A stretch of DNA of 64,000 nucleotides from the NCBI RefSeq assembly GCF_016495405.1, contig NZ_CP044522.1, positions 434,001-498,000 on the forward strand, written 5' to 3'. Below are positions 8,986-19,065 of this stretch, piece after piece (within the stretch, counting starts at the first letter, position 1; each line of letters opens with the position of its first letter). A program made the translations under genes and the position numbers. The notes beneath the pieces were generated by a model. That model did no database searches. It was given only the letters and a program-made list of their open reading frames with translations, and was not told the DNA's origin. The DNA is from Cobetia sp. cqz5-12. Lineage in GTDB: Bacteria > Pseudomonadota > Gammaproteobacteria > Pseudomonadales > Halomonadaceae.

Positions 8986-10344
8986 TTATGCCGAGGCGGG
9001 CTGCTGCTCGCTCTGTTGCTTGCGGTCCGCGACGGCGGCGTCATAGGCACGGCTTTCCTCGGCTTCAGTGGCGGCGCTGAAGCGCACCAGCAGCGCGAAC
9101 AGCGAGATCACGATCACGCCCATGCCCAGGTACATCAGGCCTTCCTGGTAGGTCAGTTCCTCACTGCGGAACAGGAAGCCCGCGGCGACCGCGCCTGCGT
9201 TGCCGCCCGCACCGACGATACCGGCGACCGCGCCGAGTGCCTTGCGATTGACGAAGGGCACGATACCGAAGGTGGCGCCTTCCGCCATCTGCACGAAGAG
9301 GCTGAAGACCAGCATGATGCCGATGGCCACCGCGAGGGTTTCCATCTGGGCGAAGCCGACCAGCGCGACGCCTTCACACAGCAGCGCGATGAACAGCCAG
9401 CGCACGCGGCCCTTGAGGCCGGACTGGCGGGCGAACAGGTCGGAGAAGACGCCGCCCAGGGTGCGGGCGAACAGGTTCATCAGGCCGAACAGGCCCGCGA
9501 TGAGGCCGGCGGTGGCGAGATCGAGATCGAAATGATCGAAGAAGTAGATGGCGGCGACGTTATTGATGGTCAGCTCGACCCCGAAACAGGCGCCATAGAC
9601 GAGGAACAGGGCCCAGACGCGGATGTCGCGTGCCGCCGCGCCGAAGGTGGCGCGCATGCTGTATTCCTTCTCGGCCTTGGGCAGCTCACCACGCTCACGC
9701 AGCTCGCTGAAGTTGCCATCCGGGGCATCCTGGGTGAAGAAGTAGTAGGCGATACCGGTGAGGAACAGCACGATGCCCGGCACGACCATCGCCAGACGCC
9801 AGCCCAGGGTCTGCTCGACGCCCAGCATCAGCAGGCCTGCCATCACCAGCGGCATCAGCATCTGGGTGGTGCCGCCGCCCAGGTTGCCCCAGCCCGCAGT
9901 GGTGGCGTTGGCGGTACCGACCACATTCGGACCGAACATCACGGAGGTGTGGTACTGGGTGATGACGAAGGAGGCGCCGATGGCACCGATGGCCAGGCGG
10001 GCCAGGAAGAAGGATTCGAAGCTGTCGGCAAAACCGATGCACATCACCGGCAGCGAGCCGAGGCACAAGAGCCAGGTGTAGGCCTTGCGTGGCCCGATGC
10101 GATCACACAGCACGCCGATGGCGAGACGCACGATCACCGTGATGGCGACCGAGGCGATGATGGTGTTGCCGATCTGGGTCTTGGTCAGGCCAAGGTCGTC
10201 ACGCACCACGGCCATCAGCGGCGCGATGCCGAACCAGCCGAAGAAGCAGACGTGGAACGCGAACCACGACATGTGGAAGGCGCGCATTTGCGGGGTGTTG
10301 AAGCTGAACAGCCGGATGCGGCTGGCCTTGTTGCGGATATCCAT
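8986..10344 (-). CDS. nasA: NarK/NasA-type nitrate transporter (MFS)
   Basis: Major-facilitator carrier of 452 aa with 12 predicted helices, importing nitrate or nitrite for assimilation. The two family-specific glycine-rich nitrate-signature motifs are present: GWGNLGGG in helix 5 and GIVGAGGNAGAV in helix 11. The MFS loop 2-3 motif appears as GVLCDRIGPRKAY. The C-terminal tail is Gln/Ala-rich. The gene is divergent from nasT-nasS; its leader carries a sigma-54 promoter and an ANTAR-type hairpin, so control by NtrC and NasT antitermination is likely. No nitrate reductase gene is in the window. Confidence 0.88.
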   Translation of the reverse strand: MDIRNKASRIRLFSFNTPQMRAFHMSWFAFHVCFFGWFGIAPLMAVVRDDLGLTKTQIGNTIIASVAITVIVRLAIGVLCDRIGPRKAYTWLLCLGSLPVMCIGFADSFESFFLARLAIGAIGASFVITQYHTSVMFGPNVVGTANATTAGWGNLGGGTTQMLMPLVMAGLLMLGVEQTLGWRLAMVVPGIVLFLTGIAYYFFTQDAPDGNFSELRERGELPKAEKEYSMRATFGAAARDIRVWALFLVYGACFGVELTINNVAAIYFFDHFDLDLATAGLIAGLFGLMNLFARTLGGVFSDLFARQSGLKGRVRWLFIALLCEGVALVGFAQMETLAVAIGIMLVFSLFVQMAEGATFGIVPFVNRKALGAVAGIVGAGGNAGAVAAGFLFRSEELTYQEGLMYLGMGVIVISLFALLVRFSAATEAEESRAYDAAVADRKQQSEQQPASA

Positions 10345-10432
10345 GAGTGGGCTCCTGATTCAGCGTCGGTGCCGGGCACGAAGTCAGGTGTGCTCGGCGA
10401 GTGGTCGAACGGCTGTGAATGAACGACAGCAA

Positions 10433-10456
10433 GGGCGCCTCGTCTTTGAGGGGCCT
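10433..10456 (-). promoter_or_regulatory. candidate ANTAR (NasT) target hairpin in nasA leader
   Basis: On the minus strand CCTC, hexaloop AAAGAC, GAGG form a stem extended past one mismatch by GGC/GCC. ANTAR antiterminators recognise paired hairpins with six-base loops having A at position 1 and G at position 4; this loop has both. It lies about 90 nt before the nasA ATG and about 110 nt after the predicted transcription start. The expected partner hairpin was not clearly found; the best upstream stem (10532-10560, TTGCCG/CGGCAA outer stem) has a five-base loop. Confidence 0.5.
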
Positions 10457-10573
10457 GGTTCGACGCACTCGTACTCCGAAGAGCCTGGTCCACGTCATGG
10501 ATAGCGATGGCAGCAGTCGGTGATGCCATGGTTGCCGGCAGCAGAGCGTCTGTGCGGCAAGTGACAGGAACAA

Positions 10574-10590
10574 AGCAAGTAGCGCGCCAG
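10574..10590 (-). promoter_or_regulatory. sigma-54 promoter of nasA
   Basis: The minus strand reads CTGGCGCGCTACTTGCT. It has the invariant GG and GC separated by exactly 10 bases and matches the YTGGCACG-N4-TTGCW consensus at all but one defined position. Transcription would start near 10563, giving a leader of about 220 nt. Confidence 0.75.
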
Positions 10591-10906
10591 TTGCGGGGGT
10601 ATGGTCGGGACAAGTCCCAGAAGATCAATGCCTTGGCGATGGCAGTGGCTTGGCCTGCGCCGGCGGTATCACGGGATGGCTGCCCACTCGATGCGCGCTG
10701 GCGGTGCGTCGGCAGGGCGCGAGGTACCAGTCTGGCGCACGCGAGTGGCGTTGGGAGCGCCGGGAAGGCGCGTGCCTCATTGCAGTGCAGCGGCGCTTTC
10801 GGCTTGACGGCTGCGAAGGCCCTTGGCCGCAAGGTTGCACCAGATTGCGGCACGAATCCTGCTTGGGTGTACCGCAAGACTCATGCCCGACTCAAGGAAA
10901 CCTGAC

Positions 10907-11482
10907 ATGCCAGTGACCGTGCTGATCGTCGATGTCCGCAGTGAGCGCTCTGCCGCGCTGGAGCAGGCGCTATTGAGCGCCGGCTTCGAGGTGGCGCTGC
11001 GCGTCGACGAGCACGAGGACCTGCACGCGCTGGTCGAGCAGCATCAACCCGATGCGGTGATCATCGACGCCGACCTGCCCAGCCGCGACACCCTGGAGCA
11101 TCTCGGCCAGCTGGGGCGACGCTATCCCAAGCCGATGATCATGCTGGCCAGTGAAGATGCCCCGGACCTCGTGCGTGAGGCGGCCGGCGCCGGCGTCTCG
11201 GCCTACGTGGTGGACCACGTCATGCCAGCGATGGTGCGCAGCATGGTCGAGGTCGCCATCACCAGCTTCGAGGCGCACCGTGCGCTCAAGGGGGAGCTCA
11301 ACCGTACCCAGACCACATTGGTGCAGCGCCGCAGCGTCGATCGCGCCAAGGCCGTGGTGATGGAGACGCGCGGGCTCAGTGAAGATGCCGCCTACCAATA
11401 CCTGCGCAAGACCGCCATGAACCGGCGCCTGGCCCTGCATGAGCTGGCCGATGAGCTGCTCAAGGCCGCGCGACGGCGTTGA
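10907..11482 (+). CDS. nasT: ANTAR antiterminator NasT
   Basis: A 191-aa RNA-binding antiterminator for nitrate assimilation genes. Residues 1-120 form a receiver-like domain (VTVLIVDVRSER, then the VIIDADLPS acceptor-site strand at about residues 51-59). Residues about 130-190 form the three-helix ANTAR domain, with RAKAVVMETRGLSEDAAYQY and the downstream MNRR. In Azotobacter and Paracoccus, NasS holds NasT inactive until nitrate or nitrite binds. ATG at 10907 has AAGGAA upstream; extension to 10823 adds a non-conserved stretch. It is followed closely by nasS. Confidence 0.88.
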   Translation: MPVTVLIVDVRSERSAALEQALLSAGFEVALRVDEHEDLHALVEQHQPDAVIIDADLPSRDTLEHLGQLGRRYPKPMIMLASEDAPDLVREAAGAGVSAYVVDHVMPAMVRSMVEVAITSFEAHRALKGELNRTQTTLVQRRSVDRAKAVVMETRGLSEDAAYQYLRKTAMNRRLALHELADELLKAARRR

Positions 11483-11532
11483 GCCGGTCGCCGTACTGTC
11501 CTTCTCTCTCGATCGTTCAAGAGGTGTGCGTG

Positions 11533-12741
11533 ATGCCCACAGATGTACCCCTGAATGGCCATCAGCTGACGCTGGGCCTGATGCCACTCAATGATGCCGC
11601 GCCCTTCGTGGTCGCTGAGCAGTTGGGGCTTTTCCGCGAGGAGGGGCTGGCGGTGACACTCAAGTGGCAACCTTCGTGGGCGGCGTTGCGCGATGACCTG
11701 CAGACCGGTGTGCTGCAGGGCGCGCAGATGCTGGCGCTGATGCCGCTGACCTCGACCCTGGGCCTGGATGGTCGCGCCACGCCGGTGATCAGTGCCATGA
11801 CGCTCAATCTGGGCGGAAACTCCATCACGCTGTCACGCGCGCTGATGGCCACCCTCGGCGAGGATGGTCACGACCTCTCCAGCCCGTTGCAGGTCGCGAA
11901 GGCGCTGGCGGCGCATGTGCGCGAGCGCAAGCAGCGCGGTGAGCCGCTGCTCAAGCTGGCCAGCGTGCACCCGTTCTCCTCGCATCGCTATCTGTTGCGC
12001 TACTGGCTGGCAGCGGGCGGCATCAATCCGGACCGCGACGTCGAGATGCGCGCCGTGGCGCCGCCGCTGATGGCGGCACAGCTGGCCAGTGGCGCGCTGG
12101 ATGGCTTCTGTGTCGGTGAGCCCTGGAACAGTCTGGCGGCGGCGCAGGGCATGGGGCAGGTGGTGGCAGGCAGTCACGATATCTGGCGCTTCGGGCAGGA
12201 AAAGGTGCTGGGCGTGCGCGAGGACTGGGCGGAGCAGCATCCGCTGGCGCATCAGGCTCTGATTCGCGCGTTGCTCAATGCCTGCGCCTGGCTGGACCGC
12301 CCCGGCAATCGGGCGAAAGCCGCCGAGTGGCTGCACGACGAGGGCATGCCGGAGGTGCCGATGAGCGTGGTGACACGCGGGCTGGAGGATGTCGATGTCG
12401 AGCAGTCGGTGGAGGAGTTTCAGCAGCACAACCCCGGCTGGACCATCTTCCATCGCTACGCAGCCAACTTCCCGTGGCGTTCCCAGACACGCTGGTACAT
12501 CGCCCAGATGCAGCGCTGGGGGCATCTGCAGGGCTTCAATGACGAGGATCTCGAGGCGACGCTGACACGTTGTGTGCGACCGGATCTCTACCGCACGGCG
12601 GCCCGCAAGCTGGGCATGGTAGTGCCGGTGGCGGATGAGCGCAGCGAAGGCACGCACCCGGCCCCCTGGTGGCTGAGCGGCGAGGCGGGCCAGGTGCCGA
12701 TGCCGGCGGATGGCTTCATTGATGGCGCGGTCTTCGAGTGA
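11533..12741 (+). CDS. nasS: nitrate sensor NasS
   Basis: A 402-aa protein of the NrtA/SsuA-type substrate-binding family without a signal peptide, hence cytoplasmic, as expected for NasS rather than a transport component. Visible features are the N-terminal lobe start LTLGLMPLNDAAPFVVAEQLGLF, LASVHPFSSHRYLLRYWLA and the ligand-lobe segment GFCVGEPWN, which match the nitrate-binding branch. NasS binds nitrate/nitrite and in its absence sequesters NasT. ATG at 11533 is preceded by AAGAGGTG; the longer frame from 11479 overlaps the nasT end and has no ribosome-binding site. The nasT-nasS gap is 50 bp, so one operon. Confidence 0.87.
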   Translation: MPTDVPLNGHQLTLGLMPLNDAAPFVVAEQLGLFREEGLAVTLKWQPSWAALRDDLQTGVLQGAQMLALMPLTSTLGLDGRATPVISAMTLNLGGNSITLSRALMATLGEDGHDLSSPLQVAKALAAHVRERKQRGEPLLKLASVHPFSSHRYLLRYWLAAGGINPDRDVEMRAVAPPLMAAQLASGALDGFCVGEPWNSLAAAQGMGQVVAGSHDIWRFGQEKVLGVREDWAEQHPLAHQALIRALLNACAWLDRPGNRAKAAEWLHDEGMPEVPMSVVTRGLEDVDVEQSVEEFQQHNPGWTIFHRYAANFPWRSQTRWYIAQMQRWGHLQGFNDEDLEATLTRCVRPDLYRTAARKLGMVVPVADERSEGTHPAPWWLSGEAGQVPMPADGFIDGAVFE

Positions 12742-12841
12742 CGTTTCGGCTGCGCGCCTTGCAGCCCCCTGCGAGCAAGGGCTGTCAGGGCAACCGCCGC
12801 CATTGAGCGGATGCCGGGCAAACCTGACGGCTCAGACATGT

Positions 12842-12877
12842 TGGCAGTGCGGTTGTGATATTCTCATCGCACTGCCA
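12842..12877. promoter_or_regulatory. 10-bp perfect inverted repeat upstream of the TetR gene
   Basis: TGGCAGTGCG (12842-12851) and CGCACTGCCA (12868-12877) are separated by 16 bases and end 20 bp before the TetR start. It could be an autoregulatory operator or a leader hairpin. It does not match the known E. coli RutR site. Confidence 0.55.
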
Positions 12878-12897
12878 GCACCGCGTCAGGGGATCGC

Positions 12898-13518
12898 ATG
12901 ACCACTCGCAAGTCTCAGATTCGCAAGGACAATGTCGGCCGCATTCTGCTCGCCGCCGAAAAGATCTTCGCTCTCAAGGGCTATGTCGGCGCCAGCATGG
13001 TCGATATTGCCGCCGAGGTAGAGCTGCCCAAGTCCAATCTGCATTACTACTTCAGCACCAAGGAAGCGCTGTATCGCGCGGTGCTCGATGGTCTGCTGGC
13101 GCTGTGGAAGGAAGATGCGCTGTGCTTCGAGGCCTATGACGACCCGCAGCTGGTGCTCTCCACCTACATCCGCGCCAAGATGATGCACTCGCGCCAGCGC
13201 CCCTATGGCTCCAAGGTGTGGGCCAGCGAGATCATGCAGGGCGCGCCGGTGCTGGGCGAAGAGCTGACGGTGTGGCTCGACGAGTGGGCCGAGATGAAGA
13301 AGTCACGTCTGCGCCAGTGGATCGGCGAGGGCCGCATCGATAACGTCGATGCCTCCGCCTACCTGTACATGATCTGGGCCAGCACCCAGCACTACGCCGA
13401 CTTCGACCACCAGATCGCGGTGCTCAATCAGGGCAAGGCGCTGAGTGATCGGGAATTCGAGCAGGCGGTGCAGAACGTGACGCGGGTGCTGCTGAAGGGC
13501 GTCGGCCTGTCTGCCTGA
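12898..13518 (+). CDS. TetR-family regulator, RutR-like
   Basis: A 206-aa repressor with an N-terminal helix-turn-helix (GASMVDIAAEVELPKSNLHYYFSTKEAL, residues about 31-59). The ligand domain resembles RutR, which senses uracil and controls pyrimidine use in E. coli. It stands next to and convergent with the pyrimidine catabolic operon, which supports the same role. The key motif GRIDNVDASAYLYMIWASTQHYADF matches the C-terminal ligand-pocket helices of RutR-type proteins. The strongest local sequence is the inverted repeat before its start. The regulator role is inferred from family and context. Confidence 0.75.
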   Translation: MTTRKSQIRKDNVGRILLAAEKIFALKGYVGASMVDIAAEVELPKSNLHYYFSTKEALYRAVLDGLLALWKEDALCFEAYDDPQLVLSTYIRAKMMHSRQRPYGSKVWASEIMQGAPVLGEELTVWLDEWAEMKKSRLRQWIGEGRIDNVDASAYLYMIWASTQHYADFDHQIAVLNQGKALSDREFEQAVQNVTRVLLKGVGLSA

Positions 13519-13591
13519 GTCAGTAGATGACTTCATGACTTGATTATCCTTGAGCTAATCATGGCCATCGTTGATGGGTCATCAGGCCAAT

Positions 13592-13628
13592 CAAAAAGGG
13601 GCTGCCATTGCTGGCAGCCCTTTTTTTG
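13592..13628. terminator. bidirectional terminator between regulator and preA
   Basis: The stem GGGCTGCCA, loop TTGC, TGGCAGCCC is flanked by an A run on the left and a T run on the right. Confidence 0.9.
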
Positions 13629-13678
13629 GTTCCCCTCTATTGCTACCTGCGCCCCGCGATCAGAGGGGCAGCAGACGA

Positions 13679-15031
13679 TCAGGCCGCGCGATGCGGATTG
13701 CGCGGGTCCTCCATCCAGTTCATGTACGGCTTGCCGGTGTCCTGCACTTCCATGGTGATGCAGTCCTCGACCGGGCAGGTGATCTCGCACAGGTTGCAGC
13801 CCACGCAGTCGGCGTCCTTCACCTCATAGCGGGCGGTGCCGTTGTCCTTGGTCAGATGCATGATGGCCTGGTGCGAGGTGTCCTCGCAGGCGATGTAGCA
13901 GCGTCCGCAGCCGATGCACTTGTCCTGGTCGATGCGGGCGATCACCTGATAGTTCATGTCCAGCTGCTTCCAGTCGGTGGTGTTGGGCACCGCCGCGCGC
14001 GAGAACTCGTCGATACGCTGATAGCCCTTGCTGTCCATCCAGCGCCCCAGGCCATCCTTCATCTCCTCGACGATACGGAAGCCGTGCAGCATTGCCGCCG
14101 TGCACACCTGCACGCTGCCCGCGCCGAGGGCGATGAATTCCGCGGCATCTTCCCAGTTGGAGATGCCGCCGATGCCGGAGATCGGCAGGTTGGCGGTTTC
14201 CGGCGTGCGCGCTATCTCGGCCACCATGTTCAGCGCGATGGGCTTCACGGCGCTGCCGCAATAGCCGCCGTGGGTGCTGCGGTCGCCGACGATGGGATGC
14301 GCGACCATGCGGTCGAGATCCAGATGGGTGATGGAGTTGATGGTGTTGATCAGCGAGACGGCATCGGCGCCACCACGCCAGGCGGCCTTGGCCGGTTCAC
14401 GCACGTCGGTGATGTTGGGAGTCAGTTTGACGATCACCGGCAGCGAGCTGTAGGTCTTGCACCAGCGCGTGACCTGCTCGACATACTCCGGCACCTGGCC
14501 CACCGCCGCGCCCATGCCGCGTTCCGGCATTCCATGCGGGCAGCCGAAATTGAGTTCGATGCCGTCGCAGCCGGTGGCCTCGACCTGCGGCAGGATGGTC
14601 TTCCAGGCCTCTTCCTCACACGGCACCATCAGCGAGACGATCAGGGCGCGGTCCGGCCAGTCCTTCTTGACCTGGGTGATCTCACGCAGGTTGATCTCCA
14701 GCGAGCGGTCGGTGATCAGCTCGATGTTGTTGAAGCCGCTGACCTCGCCATTCGGGCCATAGTGCGCCGAGTAGCGTGACGAGACGTTCACTGCCGCCGG
14801 GTCTTCGCCCAGTGTCTTCCAGACCACGCCACCCCAGCCGGCCTCGAAGGCGCGTACCACGTTGTAGGCCTTGTCGGTGGGCGGGGCACTGGCCAGCCAG
14901 AAGGGGTTGGGCGCACGGATGCCGGCGAAGTTGATCGACAGATCGGCCTTGTAGCTGGCGACGTGATCGTCAGCCGCGCCAGCGCCTGCCGGGCGTGCGT
15001 TGTCATCATTGAGCGGGGTATGAATGGTCAT
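13679..15031 (-). CDS. preA: dihydropyrimidine dehydrogenase, subunit PreA
   Basis: A 450-aa catalytic subunit of the NAD-dependent enzyme reducing uracil and thymine, the first step of the reductive pathway. The N-terminal about 330 residues are an FMN-binding barrel like dihydroorotate dehydrogenase, with ELNFGCPHGMPERGMGAA and the active-site loop around it. The C-terminus has two ferredoxin-type [4Fe-4S] motifs: CIGCGRCYIAC and CVGCNLCEITC. The start codon overlaps the preT stop (TGATG), so the two are translationally coupled. An extra N-terminal about 20 residues precede the conserved core. Confidence 0.92.
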   Translation of the reverse strand: MTIHTPLNDDNARPAGAGAADDHVASYKADLSINFAGIRAPNPFWLASAPPTDKAYNVVRAFEAGWGGVVWKTLGEDPAAVNVSSRYSAHYGPNGEVSGFNNIELITDRSLEINLREITQVKKDWPDRALIVSLMVPCEEEAWKTILPQVEATGCDGIELNFGCPHGMPERGMGAAVGQVPEYVEQVTRWCKTYSSLPVIVKLTPNITDVREPAKAAWRGGADAVSLINTINSITHLDLDRMVAHPIVGDRSTHGGYCGSAVKPIALNMVAEIARTPETANLPISGIGGISNWEDAAEFIALGAGSVQVCTAAMLHGFRIVEEMKDGLGRWMDSKGYQRIDEFSRAAVPNTTDWKQLDMNYQVIARIDQDKCIGCGRCYIACEDTSHQAIMHLTKDNGTARYEVKDADCVGCNLCEITCPVEDCITMEVQDTGKPYMNWMEDPRNPHRAA

Positions 15032-16419
15032 CAGGCGGCCTCCACCTTGAGCATCAGATCGTGATGGATGGCCTCGGCGGCCAGCTTGCCGTGGGCGACG
15101 GCTTGAACGGTGAGGTCCTGCCCGCGAGCGATGCAGTCACCGCCGGCATAGACGCCCGGCAGACTGGTGCGCAGCATCTCGTCCACCTCTATCTTCGCTC
15201 CCTCGCGGGCCAGCCCTGCGGCATGGGCATCGCTCAGGCTCGCGTCATCGAAGCCCTGGCCGATAGCGGTGAAGACCCCATCGCAGGCCAGGGTGAAGGT
15301 CTCGCCGGTATCGACGAGGCGGCCATCCTCGACCCGCGTGCGCGCGAACTGCATCGCACTGAGCGCGGCATCACCACCCTCACTGCCGCTTGCCACATCG
15401 ATGGCCAGCGGGCGCGCCCAGGTGTGGATCATCACGCCATTGGCCCGCGCGATTTCCTGTTCGTGATGGGTGGCGGACATCTGCTCCTCGCCACGCCGGT
15501 AGACCAGGTCCACCGTCTGCGCGCCCAAGCGTTTGGCCTGCACGGCGATGTCGATGGCGGTGTTGCCCGCGCCGATCACCACCGCTTGCTTCGGTACTGC
15601 CAGGGCGTTCAGTTCGCCGCTCTGACGCAGCACCTTGATGAAGTCGGTGGCCGCCATCAGGCCGCTGGCATCCTCGCCGGTCAGGCCGAGGGCATGGCTG
15701 GTGCCAAGGCCGAGGCCCAGGAAGACGCTGTCGAATTCGCGTGTCAGGGAGGCCAGCGCCAGGTTGTCGCCGAGGCGCTGGCCGTGGCGGATCTCGATAC
15801 CGCCGATCTCGAGCAGGAATTCGACTTCGCGGGCGGCGAAGTCATCGGTCAGCTTGTAGCGAGCGATACCGTATTCGTTGAGGCCACCGGCCTTTTCCTC
15901 GGCCTCGAAGATCACCACGTCGTGGCCGAAACGCGCCAGGCGGTGGGCGCAGGAAAGTCCGGCAGGCCCGGCGCCGACCACCGCGATACGTCGGCCGGTG
16001 CTCGCTGCCCGCGTGAACGGGTGGGCTTCGAACTGGGCGTTGTCCAGCGCATGTCGCTGCAGCAGGCCGATCAGCACCGGCTGGCACTCATCGCCCTGAT
16101 TGCGCACGCAGGACTGCTCGCAGAGGATCTCGGTGGGGCAGACGCGGGCGCAGCTGCCACCGAGGATATTGGCATCGAGAATCTCGCTGGCGGCGCCTTC
16201 GAGATTGTCATCGTGGATACGGCGGATGAAGGTCGGGATGTCGATGCTGGTCGGGCAGGCCTTGATGCAGGGCGCGTCATAGCAATACAGGCAACGCGAA
16301 CTCTCGATGAAGGCCTGGCGCTTGGTGAGCGCCGGATGCAGGTCTGTGAAACGCGCACTCAGCGCCTCTTCCGCGAGCCCGGACGGGGCCCAGTGGGAAG
16401 GAGTGGAGGATGTGGTCAC
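15031..16419 (-). CDS. preT: dihydropyrimidine dehydrogenase, subunit PreT
   Basis: A 462-aa NAD-binding flavoprotein subunit, similar to the GltD/glutamate synthase small chain fold. The N-terminal iron-sulfur region shows CLYCYDAPCIKACP and CARVCPTEILCEQSC. An FAD site (VAVVGAGPAGLSCAHRLA) and a second dinucleotide site (VIGAGNTAIDIA) follow. Translation starts at a GTG (16419) with CAGGAG upstream. Its leader contains an AACAACAAC run (16451-16466) followed by a perfect 7-bp hairpin (16433-16450) just before the ribosome-binding site, a layout repeated before other genes here. Confidence 0.92.
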   Translation of the reverse strand: MTTSSTPSHWAPSGLAEEALSARFTDLHPALTKRQAFIESSRCLYCYDAPCIKACPTSIDIPTFIRRIHDDNLEGAASEILDANILGGSCARVCPTEILCEQSCVRNQGDECQPVLIGLLQRHALDNAQFEAHPFTRAASTGRRIAVVGAGPAGLSCAHRLARFGHDVVIFEAEEKAGGLNEYGIARYKLTDDFAAREVEFLLEIGGIEIRHGQRLGDNLALASLTREFDSVFLGLGLGTSHALGLTGEDASGLMAATDFIKVLRQSGELNALAVPKQAVVIGAGNTAIDIAVQAKRLGAQTVDLVYRRGEEQMSATHHEQEIARANGVMIHTWARPLAIDVASGSEGGDAALSAMQFARTRVEDGRLVDTGETFTLACDGVFTAIGQGFDDASLSDAHAAGLAREGAKIEVDEMLRTSLPGVYAGGDCIARGQDLTVQAVAHGKLAAEAIHHDLMLKVEAA

Positions 16420-16625
16420 GGTGTGGCTCCTGCCCGCGCTCAGGCGCGGGGTCGTTGTTGTTGGTCTTGCAGGCGAGTCGGGTTGCGCTTCTTGACTGGC
16501 AGCGGCTTGTTTGGAAGTGCTAAGGGACCGGCAGCGCGTCAGGTGCGCCGCCAGGCCGCCGTTCAGTCGTGCCGTACTGGTCTCAGCCGTTTCGTACTGG
16601 TCTCAGGCTGGCCGTTCGTCGTCCG

Positions 16626-18113
<1,488 letters not shown>

Positions 18114-18121
18114 TCAGGTCG

Positions 18122-18150
18122 TGTTGTCGTTGTCGTTGTCGTTGTCGTTA
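18122..18150. repeat. 6-bp tandem repeat (GTTGTC/GACAAC), about 4.5 copies
   Basis: On the minus strand this reads as repeated AACGAC units ending AACA, 50-80 nt before the dihydropyrimidinase ATG. A hairpin (GGCCGC/GCGGCC, 18080-18096) lies between it and the ribosome-binding site. It may be both a slippage repeat and a CA-rich leader motif. Confidence 0.9.
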
Positions 18151-18162
18151 TCGTGCTGGCCG

Positions 18163-19065
18163 TCATTCACCATCGGTGAGGCGGGTATAGGCGTCCGGAC
18201 GGCGGTCGCGGAAGAACTGCCAGTTGTTGCGCACCTCGCGCACCATCGACATGTCGAGGTCGTGGATCAGCAGCTCATCCTCGGTGGCGCTGGCCTGGGC
18301 TTCGATCTGGCCGCGTGGATTCACGAAATAGGAGGAGCCGTAGAACTCGCCGATATCCCAGGGCTGTTCATGGCCGACGCGGTTGATGGCGGCGATGTAG
18401 CAGCCATTGGCGGCGGCGGAGGCGGGTTGCTCCAGCTCCCACAGATATTGGGAGAGGCCCGCGACGGTAGCGGAGGGATTGAAGATGATCTCGGCGCCGT
18501 TGAGCGCCAGCGCACGCCAGCCTTCCGGGAAGTGGCGGTCGTAGCAGATGTAGACGCCGATGCGCCCGTAGGCGGTGTCGAAGACCGGCCAGTCGGACTT
18601 GCCCGGCTTGAAGAAGAATTTCTCCCAGAAGCCCGCCACCTGCGGGATGTGGGTCTTGTGATACTTGCCCAGATAGCTGCCGTCGGCATCGATGACGGCG
18701 GCGGTGTTGTAGTACACCCCCGGCTGCACTTCCTCGTAGATGGGCACGATGATCACCATCTGATGCTTCTTCGCGTACTGCTGCATCAGGGTGACGGTGG
18801 GGCCGTCGGGCACGCGCTCGGCGGCGGCATACCACTTGGCATCCTGGCTCGGGCAGAAGTAGGGCTGATTGAAGACTTCCTGGAAGCACAGGATCTTGAC
18901 GCCTGCTTCACCGGCCTGGTCGATCAGCGGCAGGTGGGCCTCGTTCATGGCATCACGGATCTGCGCGGGCTCGAGGTCGGTGGAGACGTTGAGTCCCATC
19001 TGGATGACGGCGCAGCGCAGCTTGCCGGCATCCTCGGTATGGGAGATGCGGGAATCGTTCGACAT
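18163..19065 (-). CDS. beta-ureidopropionase (nitrilase superfamily)
   Basis: A 300-aa C-N hydrolase releasing beta-alanine or beta-aminoisobutyrate, CO2 and ammonia from the dihydropyrimidinase product; it completes the pathway. The catalytic triad is visible: E63 (CFQEVF), K137 (KYHKTHIP) and C174 (ICYDRHFPE). N-carbamyl-D-amino acid amidohydrolases share this fold, but the operon context favours N-carbamyl-beta-alanine. ATG at 19065 follows GAGGAAGAC; the longer frame to 19209 is not conserved-looking. The leader has GACAACAACAAC (19093-19104) followed by a GGCGC/GCGCC hairpin. Confidence 0.9.
   Translation of the reverse strand: MSNDSRISHTEDAGKLRCAVIQMGLNVSTDLEPAQIRDAMNEAHLPLIDQAGEAGVKILCFQEVFNQPYFCPSQDAKWYAAAERVPDGPTVTLMQQYAKKHQMVIIVPIYEEVQPGVYYNTAAVIDADGSYLGKYHKTHIPQVAGFWEKFFFKPGKSDWPVFDTAYGRIGVYICYDRHFPEGWRALALNGAEIIFNPSATVAGLSQYLWELEQPASAAANGCYIAAINRVGHEQPWDIGEFYGSSYFVNPRGQIEAQASATEDELLIHDLDMSMVREVRNNWQFFRDRRPDAYTRLTDGE

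Larger units (their letters stand above)
10345..10906. other. nasA-nasT divergent regulatory region
   Basis: This 560-bp gap holds the sigma-54 promoter and structured leader of nasA (separate entries). The nasT promoter must also lie here, but none was recognised. Frames running across it are shadows. Confidence 0.7.

Noticed and set aside
9016..10422. 468-aa plus-strand frame opposite nasA
   Set aside because: Extreme Glu/Gly/His composition produced by reading a membrane-protein gene backwards; nasA has real family motifs.
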